Below, piece by piece: positions 51,172 to 59,602 of a stretch of DNA of 64,000 nt; the first letter of the stretch is position 1; every line of letters starts with the position of its first letter. The stretch is from CBDCVN01 sp965223585 (lineage in GTDB: Bacteria; Deinococcota; Deinococci; Deinococcales; Trueperaceae), in NCBI GenBank assembly GCA_965223585.1, contig CBDCWW010000014.1:62001-126000 (forward strand), written 5' to 3'. The notes under the pieces were generated by a model. The model was not told the origin of the DNA. It did no database searches and saw only the letters and a program-made list of their open reading frames with translations. The translations under genes were made by a program, and so were the position numbers.

Positions 51172-53880
51172 TTATGAAATGTGTGGATTAGGTTTTTCTG
51201 CATCAATTCTTAAATCCTTAATAGCCTTACTGACTAAAGATCTTGCCACTTCACCTTCTTGAGCTAGTGCATAAAGTGTAGCTACTGCAATGTGCCTAGC
51301 ATCTACCTCAAAAAAATCACGTAATTCCTCCCTTGCTTCACTACGTCCAAAACCATCTGTACCTAAGCTATGCAAAGGCTTAAGTAAATGGCGAGCCAAA
51401 GCATCTGGTAAGATTTTTAAATAATCTGAAGCGGCTATAAAAACTCCTTTGGTATCTTTTAGCTGTGCTTGTAAATACGATTCTTTAGGCACTTCTTCAG
51501 GGTTTAATCGGTTCCATCTTTCAACTTGCAAAGCATCTTGATGAAGTTCTTTATAGCTTGTTATGTTCCAAATAGTAGCAGATACCCCATAGTTTTCTAG
51601 AATTGCTTGGGCTTTTACAGCCTCATTTAAGATAGCACCACTACCAAATATATTAGCCTTTAATTGAGTTTCTAACTTAGCAGGAAGCAATTTATATAGC
51701 CCTTTTATGACTCCTTCTTTTAGTTCCTCTCTACTTAAGTGTGTAGGCGCAGACAATTGTTGGTAATTTTCATTTTCAATAGTTAAGTAGTAAAAAAGTG
51801 TCTCCTGCTTCTCATACATTCTATATATACCTTCTTGTATAACGATGGCAAGGTCATAGGCAAAAGCAGCATCATAGCATTTGAGTGTAGGAATAGTATA
51901 GGCTAGCACATGTGAGTGACCATCTTGGTGTTGTAAACCTTCTCCAGCTAAAGTAGTGCGACCAGCTGTAGCACCTAATAAGAAACCGCGGCAGCGTATA
52001 TCACCTGCTAACCACATTAAGTCTCCAACTCTTTGAAAACCAAACATTGAATAGTAAATAAAGAAAGGAATAGTGTTAATGCCACTAGTAGCATAAGCTG
52101 TACCAGCAGCTATAAAAGAAGCCATAGAGCCTGCTTCAGTAATACCCTCTTCTAAAATTTGTCCGTCTTTTGCCTCTCTATAGTAGAGTAAATTATCGCT
52201 ATCAACAGGTTCATACTTTTGCCCTGAGTGAGCATAAATACCTATCTGTCTAAAAAGTGCTTCCATACCAAACGTGCGAGCTTCATCGGGAATAATGGGT
52301 ACAATTAATTTGCCTATTTCCTTATCCCTAAGAAGCTTTCTTAAAATTTGTACAAAGGCCATAGTAGTTGAAACTTCACGGCTAGCACTACCTTGATAAA
52401 ATTCCTCAAAGAATTTTTCATCGGGCGCTTTTAAAGGAGGAGCTAATTCTTTTCTAGAAGGTATACTACCTCCTAAAGTTTTACGCCTAGACATCATATA
52501 CTGATATTCTTCAGTGCCTTTTTCAGGCCTATAAAAGGGGAAATCTCCTATTTCTTCATCACTAATTGGTATAGAAAATCTATCTCTAAAATAGCGCATT
52601 TCTTCTTCATTAAGTTTTTTCTGTTGGTGGGTTATGTTACGTCCCTCACCAGCTTCACCCATACCAAAACCTTTAACAGTACGCACTAAAATAACTGTGG
52701 GTTTGCTTTTAGTTTCTACAGCACGCTTGTAAGCAGCATAAATCTTAAAGGGGTCATGACCACCACGATTAAGTTCTTCAACGTCTTCATCGCTCAAATC
52801 AGCAATTAGGCTTTTGAGTTCTGGTGTATTAAAAAAGTGTTCACGCAACTCTGCTCCACCATAAGCAGCATAGCGTTGTGATTCACCATCAACTAGCTCA
52901 TCAAAACGCTTAAGTAAAAGTCCTTTTTTATCCCTAGCTAATAATTTGTCCCAATGACTATCCCAACAAACTTTAATTACTTGCCAACCTGTTCCTTTAA
53001 AATCGGCCTCGAGTTCCTGAATAATCTTACCATTACCACGTACTGGGCCATCTAAACGTTGTAAATTGCAGTTAATTACCCAAATTAAATTATCTAGCTC
53101 TTCACGTACAGCTAAACCAGTAGCACCTAATGATTCAGGCTCATCCATTTCCCCATCACCTAAAAAAGCCCAAACTTTAGAATCGTTAGGTTCTTTTAAA
53201 CCTCTATCTACCAAATATTGATTAAAGCGAGCTTGGTAAATAGACATAATAGGCCCTAGCCCCATAGAAACTGTGGGGAACTGCCAAAAATCAGGCATAA
53301 GCCAAGGGTGGGGATAACTTGACAAACCAGCATGATCTTTTTGTAGCTCGCGACGAAAATTACGTAGGTGTTCGACACCTAGGCGATGTTCTAAGTAAGC
53401 CCTAGCATATATTCCCGGTGCACTATGGCCTTGTACATATATGCAATCAGCATCTTTACCTGCTTCTGGGCCTTTAAAAAAGTGATTAAAACCTACATCA
53501 TAAAGGGTAGCACTAGAAGCAAAGCTGGAAATATGCCCGCCTATGCCATCAGAGTTTTTATTGGCTCTAACCACCATAGCCATGGCATTCCAGCGTATGA
53601 GTCTATTAATGCGAAACTCCAACTCCACATTTCCCGGGTACTCAGGTTGGTTTTCTGGAGCAATAGTGTTGATATAAGGTGTATTGGCGCTAAAGGGAAC
53701 ATCTATACCCAAGTTGTAAGCGTGTTTTTCTAAATGACTAAGGAGTTCCTTAGCCCAATCAGCTCCGGCGCGCTCTACTACGTGGTCTAGTGACTCGAGC
53801 CATTCATTTATCTCTATTTTATGCAGCTCTGATTTTTCTTCAGCGCTTAATAGGGTTTCTTTTGCTGATGATTCAGACAT
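51172..53880 (-). CDS. aceE: Pyruvate dehydrogenase E1 component, homodimeric type
   Basis: About 902 residues; converts pyruvate and lipoyl-E2 to acetyl-lipoyl-E2 with thiamine diphosphate. The ThDP motif spans FLGDGEMDEPESLGATGL to VINCN. Other family blocks are NSDGIGGHISSFASSATLYD, GHSAPGIYARAYLEHRL, GLQHQDGHSHVLAYTIP and GTDGFGRSEAREELRDFFE. The start is the ATG after GAAAGG giving MSESSAKE. The E2 and E3 genes are not adjacent in the window. Confidence 0.95.
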   Translation of the reverse strand: MSESSAKETLLSAEEKSELHKIEINEWLESLDHVVERAGADWAKELLSHLEKHAYNLGIDVPFSANTPYINTIAPENQPEYPGNVELEFRINRLIRWNAMAMVVRANKNSDGIGGHISSFASSATLYDVGFNHFFKGPEAGKDADCIYVQGHSAPGIYARAYLEHRLGVEHLRNFRRELQKDHAGLSSYPHPWLMPDFWQFPTVSMGLGPIMSIYQARFNQYLVDRGLKEPNDSKVWAFLGDGEMDEPESLGATGLAVREELDNLIWVINCNLQRLDGPVRGNGKIIQELEADFKGTGWQVIKVCWDSHWDKLLARDKKGLLLKRFDELVDGESQRYAAYGGAELREHFFNTPELKSLIADLSDEDVEELNRGGHDPFKIYAAYKRAVETKSKPTVILVRTVKGFGMGEAGEGRNITHQQKKLNEEEMRYFRDRFSIPISDEEIGDFPFYRPEKGTEEYQYMMSRRKTLGGSIPSRKELAPPLKAPDEKFFEEFYQGSASREVSTTMAFVQILRKLLRDKEIGKLIVPIIPDEARTFGMEALFRQIGIYAHSGQKYEPVDSDNLLYYREAKDGQILEEGITEAGSMASFIAAGTAYATSGINTIPFFIYYSMFGFQRVGDLMWLAGDIRCRGFLLGATAGRTTLAGEGLQHQDGHSHVLAYTIPTLKCYDAAFAYDLAIVIQEGIYRMYEKQETLFYYLTIENENYQQLSAPTHLSREELKEGVIKGLYKLLPAKLETQLKANIFGSGAILNEAVKAQAILENYGVSATIWNITSYKELHQDALQVERWNRLNPEEVPKESYLQAQLKDTKGVFIAASDYLKILPDALARHLLKPLHSLGTDGFGRSEAREELRDFFEVDARHIAVATLYALAQEGEVARSLVSKAIKDLRIDAEKPNPHIS

Positions 53881-54340
53881 TATATATTTATACCTTTCAT
53901 GATCATGCCAATTTACCATGCTTTACAAAGGAAATATCAATTTTCAAAGATAATCCTAGTTTAAACATTGACAAAACTAGGAAGAAATACTATAATGCTC
54001 TTGTTGAGATATGAACTACCCATTAATAAAGTCATTGGGTTTCCTTAATTCATGATTCTAGTTTTCAATAAGGTAGAAAATCCATCCTTCTAATGGTCTA
54101 CCACTCCAAAGGGATTTATACTTAGCCCTAGTTACTCTTATCTTATTGTAAATTAAAGCACATTGGATTAAGGCATTCTTATCCCGCTACCCTTTCCTAG
54201 CCTGCCCTAGCTTGTCCTTGAGTAAAGTGAAGGAAGTATAGAAAAGGGAAGAGAGTAGTGGATTTTCCTACTGTTTGTCATACAAATTAGACAAAAATCT
54301 TAACAGATAAGGAATAAAACTAGGAAATGGAGTTTAATAT
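53881..54340. other. Gene-free region upstream of aceE
   Basis: 460 bp that should hold the aceE promoter (minus strand) and that of the basic ribbon-helix-helix gene (plus strand). A short TAGCCTGCCCTAGC stretch near 54198 resembles internal sequence of the MITE-like family (TTGCCTGCCCTAGAG at 43354). I see no gene, riboswitch or terminator. Confidence 0.4.
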
Positions 54341-54886
54341 ATGCCTAGAGCAAAAAAGTTACCTGCTGAAAAACAAGCGGCACCTGCAAAAGGTAGAGGC
54401 AGTGGTACAGGAACTAGACGTAAAAAGCCGGAAAGGACTAAAGCAAAAGAAGCGCCTGCAAAAGGTAGTGGTACAGGAGCTAGGGCTAAAAAGCCAGAGA
54501 GGGCTAAAGCAAAAGAAGTGCCTGCAAAAGGTCGGAGCAGCAGCGCAGGATCTACATCTAAAAAGCCAGAAAGGGCTAAAGCAAAGGGAACACCTCCCGA
54601 AGGCAAAGGCAGTGGTGTAGAAGGTAAACCTAGAAAGCCAAGAGCCAAGGCAAGAAGGCCTCTTACAGAAAGACAATCTAAGGCTTTGGAAAAAGGTAGA
54701 GGTAGTGGTGCAGGAGGTAGACCTAAAAAATCTGCAGAAGAAAGAAGGGTCACTAAAAGCATTACGCTAAGCGGTAAAGTAATAAGAGCTTTAAAGAAAG
54801 AGTTTAATGAGCACCAAAAGCGCAATCCAGAAAGCTCATTTAGTAGCTATGTAGAAGAGATAATAATAAAGCATATAAAACAATAA
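54341..54886 (+). CDS. Basic low-complexity protein with C-terminal ribbon-helix-helix-like domain
   Basis: 181 residues, extremely lysine/arginine-rich. Residues 1-130 are imperfect repeats of about 20 residues (APAKGRGSGTG, KKPERAKAKE) ending in GAGGRPKKSAEERR, with AT-hook-like GRPKK. The last ~45 residues (RVTKSITLSGKVIRALKKEF, SSFSSYVEEIIIKHI) look like a ribbon-helix-helix DNA-binding domain. It is probably a nucleoid-associated or histone H1-like protein. RBS TGGAG precedes the ATG. Confidence 0.65.
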   Translation: MPRAKKLPAEKQAAPAKGRGSGTGTRRKKPERTKAKEAPAKGSGTGARAKKPERAKAKEVPAKGRSSSAGSTSKKPERAKAKGTPPEGKGSGVEGKPRKPRAKARRPLTERQSKALEKGRGSGAGGRPKKSAEERRVTKSITLSGKVIRALKKEFNEHQKRNPESSFSSYVEEIIIKHIKQ

Positions 54887-54984
54887 CGCTAGAGGAAAAA
54901 ACTTCCATTCAAGCCCATAATTGTTTTACGATAAAAGAATTTGTCTCTTATCAGAATGCCAAATAATTTGGTTAAGATTTTCTG

Positions 54985-56037
54985 ATGAATAACCTTCCTT
55001 ATTTTATCCGGCATGTGGTGCTACTACATTTCTTTTTTTCTGTAGGTACTGCGCAAATTTATAATCCTAGTGAGCGTTATTATTTTGTAGGAACACTAGG
55101 GGAAGACTTAAGAATCCAAATGGATTTAAGTTTAGAAGATACTCGAGTTGTAGGACAATATTACTATGAGCATATTGGTGAAGTTATTGACTTAGAAGGT
55201 AGTATCCCAGAGGAGCTAGACGAAGTTGTTATTTTAGATTTGCAGGAAAGTGTAAATGGTAGATTGTCTGGCAGTTGGAAAGGTGAGATTCGCTTACCTG
55301 ATGGTTTTACTCTTGCATCAGAAGATGAGCCAGTGTTTTCCTTTATAGGCACTTGGCAAAACACTGATAGCACTAAAAATTTGCCCTTTGAGTTGCTTGG
55401 TGTTGCCGAGTACACATTTCTTCGCATTGATCAAGGAAGCACTATAGATACTGATACTGCCCTACCATTTTTTGTAGAACCTTCTCTAGAAAACTTAAAT
55501 AATACCCTTTTTACAAAGGCTACAGAGCAACATCTAGAGTTTATTCAGCTAGGCCAACGAGAAATTTTAGAAGGCTACAGAGCAATAGGGTGGGGTTGGG
55601 ATTCTACCTACAACATTGCCTATTATGACAAAGGTCTTGTCAGTATATTTGAAATGGCCTATACATTTTCAGGCGGTGCACATGGCAATCAACACTTTGC
55701 TCCCCATAACTACAGCATCAGTAATGGAGTAGCAACAGAGCTTAAGCTTGCTGATTTATTCAAAGAAAATAGTAATTACGTCACTATCCTAAGCAACTAT
55801 ATTTTAGACGATTTGCGTGAGCAGGAAGCTCCTTATGCTGTAGATGGCAGTCAATCAAATTTGACTTCAGAGGATCTCACAGTTTTTGCATTCTCGCCCA
55901 AGGGAATTTCTTTTGGTTTTGCTCCTTACATAATGGGACCTTATGTAGTAGGGTCTTTTGAAGTTACTGTACCTTTTAGTGCTTTGTCTAATGTCATTGA
56001 TCCTGAAGGGTCGCTTGGGCGCTTTGCTAGTCCCTAG
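54985..56037 (+). CDS. Secreted DUF3298-domain protein
   Basis: 350 residues with an N-terminal signal (FIRHVVLLHFFFSVGTAQ). The C-terminal half fits DUF3298 (RsiV-like): YNIAYYDKGLVSIFEMAYTF, the hallmark SGGAHGNQHF, LKLADLFKENSNYV and ISFGFAPYIMGPYVVGSFEV. The N-terminal half is beta-rich and unassigned. It lies 33 bp upstream of the DUF423 gene and probably starts that operon. Confidence 0.75.
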   Translation: MNNLPYFIRHVVLLHFFFSVGTAQIYNPSERYYFVGTLGEDLRIQMDLSLEDTRVVGQYYYEHIGEVIDLEGSIPEELDEVVILDLQESVNGRLSGSWKGEIRLPDGFTLASEDEPVFSFIGTWQNTDSTKNLPFELLGVAEYTFLRIDQGSTIDTDTALPFFVEPSLENLNNTLFTKATEQHLEFIQLGQREILEGYRAIGWGWDSTYNIAYYDKGLVSIFEMAYTFSGGAHGNQHFAPHNYSISNGVATELKLADLFKENSNYVTILSNYILDDLREQEAPYAVDGSQSNLTSEDLTVFAFSPKGISFGFAPYIMGPYVVGSFEVTVPFSALSNVIDPEGSLGRFASP

Positions 56038-56070
56038 ATTGACTGAAATTGAAGTTGTTATGCTTTGATT

Positions 56071-56451
56071 ATGGAATATGCTACAAAATTTTTTATAGTT
56101 CTTGGCAGTATTAACAGTGCTTTGTCGGTAATTTTAGGTGCCTTTGGGGCGCATGTGTTAAAGGGGCGTTTTACAGAAGACTTAATGGCAACTTTCCATA
56201 CGGGAACACAGTATCACTTTTTTCATTCTTTAGGTTTATTTGCTGTAGCCTTTGTTGCCTCTTTACTACCAAACTCACTTTTGACTCAATGGTCTGGGTG
56301 GCTAATGTTTGTAGGCATCATTATTTTTTCAGGAAGCTTGTACTTACTTTGCTTTACAGGTATTCGCTGGTTAGGTGCTATTACTCCACTTGGCGGAATC
56401 TCGTTTATTATAGCGTGGTTGCTTCTTGCTATAGTAGCCCTTAAAGCTTAG
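56071..56451 (+). CDS. DUF423 membrane protein (YgdD-like)
   Basis: About 126 residues, four membrane spans. Matches by LGSINSALSVILGAFGAHVL, FHTGTQYHFFHSLGLF and FSGSLYLLCFTG plus GAITPLGGISFIIAW. Small inner-membrane protein of unknown function. The in-frame ATG is preferred to a TTG two codons upstream. It is 7 bp before the CYTH gene. Confidence 0.85.
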   Translation: MEYATKFFIVLGSINSALSVILGAFGAHVLKGRFTEDLMATFHTGTQYHFFHSLGLFAVAFVASLLPNSLLTQWSGWLMFVGIIIFSGSLYLLCFTGIRWLGAITPLGGISFIIAWLLLAIVALKA

Positions 56452-56458
56452 GGCGTTA

Positions 56459-56920
56459 ATGGCTACAGAAATTGAGCGTAAATTTTTAGTTATCCCTGAT
56501 AAATGGCCTAAAACAGTAGGTATGCTTTATAGGCAAGGCTATCTTTCTAGACACTCTGAACGTGTAGTTCGAGTGCGTTGCTTAGGTGAAAAGGCTTTTT
56601 TGACTATTAAAGGTAAAGTAGAGAACTATTCTAGATCAGAATTCGAGTATGAGATCCCAGTGGCAGATGCTGAGGTTTTGCTCGAGCTTTGCGAAAAGCC
56701 AATCATTGAGAAAACACGCTACAAATTAAATCATGAAGGCCATCTTTGGGAAATAGATGAATTTCATGGTGAAAATGCTGGACTTGTTATTGCTGAAATA
56801 GAACTTTTAGACGAAAAGGAAACTTTTATAAGTCCTGTATGGTTAGGGAAAGAAGTTACTGAAGATATGCGCTACTACAATTCTAATTTAATTGCTAATC
56901 CGTATTCCAATTGGGCTTAA
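56459..56920 (+). CDS. CYTH-domain protein (triphosphate tunnel metalloenzyme)
   Basis: 153 residues. The hallmark E-x-E-x-K is EIERKF at residues 4-9, followed by QGYLS, VVRVRCLGEKAFLTIKG, KTRYKLNHEGHLWEIDEFHG and the acidic AEIELL. Such enzymes hydrolyse triphosphates (tripolyphosphate, ThTP or adenylate cyclase-like activity); bacterial short forms are mostly triphosphatases. Third gene of the DUF3298-DUF423-CYTH operon; its stop overlaps a convergent small gene. Confidence 0.85.
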   Translation: MATEIERKFLVIPDKWPKTVGMLYRQGYLSRHSERVVRVRCLGEKAFLTIKGKVENYSRSEFEYEIPVADAEVLLELCEKPIIEKTRYKLNHEGHLWEIDEFHGENAGLVIAEIELLDEKETFISPVWLGKEVTEDMRYYNSNLIANPYSNWA

Positions 56921-57033
56921 TTAAGGTTTTTATAGAGGCTGCTCGAGCGCTCATCCCATACAGAAATATCAGCTTGTTCATCAAGCACAGCTATTGTAAA
57001 AAACTTCTGAGCATAAAGTTCAGAAAATCTCAT
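56917..57033 (-). CDS. 38-residue protein coupled to hisH
   Basis: The ATG overlaps the hisH TGA as ATGA, the same coupling used between the VWA-FHA and hisH genes. The product (MRFSELYAQKFFTIAVLDEQ, ADISVWDERSSSLYKNLN) is unrecognised. The other end overlaps the last codons of the convergent CYTH gene by four bases. It includes a CTCGAG motif. Translation is plausible but unproven. Confidence 0.45.
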   Translation of the reverse strand: MRFSELYAQKFFTIAVLDEQADISVWDERSSSLYKNLN

Positions 57034-57653
57034 TTATAACTTTCAGCAATAGTTTTAAAATTTTTTAAAATCTCGAGCCCTACAACTTGGCTCTTTTCAG
57101 GGTGAAATTGAGTGGCGTGTATATGCCCTTGTGACACCACACTTTTAAAAGTTGTCTTGCCATACGTTGTTTTTGCACCAGCAATATTTTCATCATCAAA
57201 ATCTACGTAGTAAGAGTTGGCAAAGTAAGCAAAAGAACCATCGGGAATATTCTCTAATAGTGGAGGTTTACCATAGCTGTAAAATTGATTCCAACCCATT
57301 TGAGGGATGCTTACACTTTTATCTTTAAAGCGCTTGACCTCACCTGCTAAAATGCCCAAACCCTTTACATCAGGAGCTTCTTCAGATGTGTTCATAAGCA
57401 GTTGTAAACCTACACAAATTCCCAAAAAGGGTTTCTTTGCCTCAATATGTGCCCTTACTACAGGCTCAAAGCCTGAAGCTAAAAAAGCCTTCATTACCTG
57501 CCCAAAGTGGCCCTGACCGGGTAAGACTAAAGAGTCAGCTTTTTCAGCTAAGCTTGGTTGAGATGAAACTAAGACTTCAAAGCCTGCTTTAACAAGTGCT
57601 TTGTGTACACTGTGTAAATTACCTGCTCCATAATCTATCAGTAATGTTTTCAC
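57030..57653 (-). CDS. hisH: Imidazole glycerol phosphate synthase glutaminase subunit
   Basis: 207 residues. Class I glutamine amidotransferase with nucleophile C80 in FLGICVGLQLLM and the His-Glu pair in HATQFHPEKSQ; VLPGQGHFG is the oxyanion-strand block. It supplies ammonia to HisF for histidine synthesis. No other his gene is in the window; instead its ATG overlaps the stop of a VWA-FHA gene and its stop overlaps a small reading frame, an odd context. Confidence 0.9.
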   Translation of the reverse strand: MKTLLIDYGAGNLHSVHKALVKAGFEVLVSSQPSLAEKADSLVLPGQGHFGQVMKAFLASGFEPVVRAHIEAKKPFLGICVGLQLLMNTSEEAPDVKGLGILAGEVKRFKDKSVSIPQMGWNQFYSYGKPPLLENIPDGSFAYFANSYYVDFDDENIAGAKTTYGKTTFKSVVSQGHIHATQFHPEKSQVVGLEILKNFKTIAESYK

Positions 57654-59422
57654 TGATCTGCTGCAACATCTACTACCAGAGCTAACTCAACCTTGCCTAA
57701 CACAATAAAATCACCACGCCTGAGCAAACGAGAGTTTAACACTTTTAAGGGTGTACCATTAACAGAAGTATTTAAACCTAAACTTTGGAGCTTTAAACCT
57801 TGATTAGAGAAAGTAAGTATCGCATGTTTTCCGGCGACACTATCATCTGAAATTACTACATCATTATTTTGTGCTTTGCCTATAGAAGCTCGCCTTTTTT
57901 TAGGTATGGGGTAATCTTGGTCATTCCCTCTAAATATCCAAGACATATCCTTAGCTTTTGACTCTTCGTGTCCACGTAGCTTAAAGATAAACTCAGTACC
58001 ACCAAAGCGTAATCTATCACCTGAAGTTAGAGCAGCTTGCTCTTGCACAATGCCATTTACTTTCACCCCAGCACCACTATCTACAGCCGACCACAACCAC
58101 TCGCCTTTTTCAGACTCAAATTGCCCTGCAACTTTGGGTAAATCTTTTTCTTGAAAAAGGCTTATATCATTTTTCCCAGTGCGTCCTACAGTAACAATTG
58201 GCTTAGCAAGAATATATTGTTTTCCTTCATAAGTACCTGTTGTAGTGCCTAAAAGCCAAGCATCTTTAAAAATCTCTTGGGTAAACATAATCATAAGCCC
58301 TATGGCAAAGCCTAGCACAGCAAAACCGTACAAGCGTAAATTAACAGCTGAACCTTCTGCGTTGGAGCTGAGAAGTGCCTCAAAAAGTACTCCACCTAAC
58401 AAACCACCTATAAGTCCTCCTAATATTCCTCTTAGAGTTTTTATTCTCGAGCGATCAGACAAACCCAACATTCCCCCAATAGCTCCTCCTAAAATTGTCC
58501 AGCCTGCAGATCTCGAGCCTTCTGTAAAATTATGAAAAGACTCACCTAAAAAACCACCCAAAGAGCCTAATATCATTGCTCCAATAGGTATCCAAGGTAT
58601 TCCTTGCCACCAACGGCTGCCTAGACTTAAAGTGTTCTCAGCAACTAGTAGGAATGTGCTTAAGAAAAGTGCTATTATGGCACTTAATATTAAAGCGTCT
58701 CTAAAAATATCTTTTTCACTAGTAGAGGTAGTGCCAAAGATGCCTTCAACTTTGATACTTTCTTCAATGATTGCCTGCGCTTCTGTAAAGGCTGCTAGAA
58801 ATTCCCCTTGTTCTGTTTCTAATGTTTGTTCAGGGTTGTCTGTTACTTGCTCAAGAAACCTGAGGTTACTGTAGCCAGAAGCAATAGCAATTATATTGAC
58901 ATCAGCATTGCGAACATTTTCAGCTGCAGCAATTGTTGCTTCATGATCACCGACACGAGGTTGACCATCTGTAAAAAGAAGAACATGGAGTTTATCATCA
59001 GTTGACTCGTGCAAAAGACTAAGGGAGTCTTCTAGCGCCTGTGACATTATAGTATCTCCACCAGCTTCCAAGCCAGATATAGAATTAATGAGCGCCCCTC
59101 GGTCATTTGTAAAAGGCTGATGTATAGTGGTCCTTTTATTAAAGTCAATAAGTGCAATTTGATTTAATTCAAGATTTTCTTTCTCTACAAAGTTTATCGC
59201 TGCAGCTTTAACTTCAGCTAAGGGTTCACCCCTCATACTACTAGAAGTATCTAGCAACATAACAATAGCAGCAGTTGGTGGTGGTGGCGGCGGTGGTGGC
59301 TCTTCTTCTGGAGGCAAAAGTAATTGCCCTGCTGCAGCCCCCAAAACGCATGCAGCAGCACCTACAATGCCAAACAAGCCTAATTTAGGGGTTAAACTAA
59401 CTATTTGTTGTAATATAGACAT
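57650..59422 (-). CDS. VWA-domain membrane protein with tandem FHA domains
   Basis: 590 residues. An N-terminal membrane segment is followed by EEEPPPPPPPP and a von Willebrand A domain with an intact MIDAS motif (IVMLLDTSSSMRGE) and LLFTDGQPRVGDH. A middle region has five or so glycine-rich membrane segments (GGAIGGMLGLSDRS, GGLIGGLLGGVLFE). The C-terminus carries two FHA-like folds (VTVGRTGKNDISL; ASIGKAQNNDVVISDDSVAG), which bind phosphothreonine. It suggests a kinase-linked membrane signalling or assembly protein. Starts after AGGAAG. Confidence 0.8.
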   Translation of the reverse strand: MSILQQIVSLTPKLGLFGIVGAAACVLGAAAGQLLLPPEEEPPPPPPPPTAAIVMLLDTSSSMRGEPLAEVKAAAINFVEKENLELNQIALIDFNKRTTIHQPFTNDRGALINSISGLEAGGDTIMSQALEDSLSLLHESTDDKLHVLLFTDGQPRVGDHEATIAAAENVRNADVNIIAIASGYSNLRFLEQVTDNPEQTLETEQGEFLAAFTEAQAIIEESIKVEGIFGTTSTSEKDIFRDALILSAIIALFLSTFLLVAENTLSLGSRWWQGIPWIPIGAMILGSLGGFLGESFHNFTEGSRSAGWTILGGAIGGMLGLSDRSRIKTLRGILGGLIGGLLGGVLFEALLSSNAEGSAVNLRLYGFAVLGFAIGLMIMFTQEIFKDAWLLGTTTGTYEGKQYILAKPIVTVGRTGKNDISLFQEKDLPKVAGQFESEKGEWLWSAVDSGAGVKVNGIVQEQAALTSGDRLRFGGTEFIFKLRGHEESKAKDMSWIFRGNDQDYPIPKKRRASIGKAQNNDVVISDDSVAGKHAILTFSNQGLKLQSLGLNTSVNGTPLKVLNSRLLRRGDFIVLGKVELALVVDVAADQ

Positions 59423-59602
59423 TTTTTACTTCCTGTTAGTACATATTTAGTATTTATAATTAAAAGATAAAGAGTTTTGAAGTTGCTTATGCTCTAAATA
59501 CATATAAAAAAATAAATGTGAATTTCTATAGTTATTGTAAAAGTGAATTTAGGGCCTGCCCATACTGGTTTGAAATTTCATGATGCTCATAAATATTTAT
59601 AC

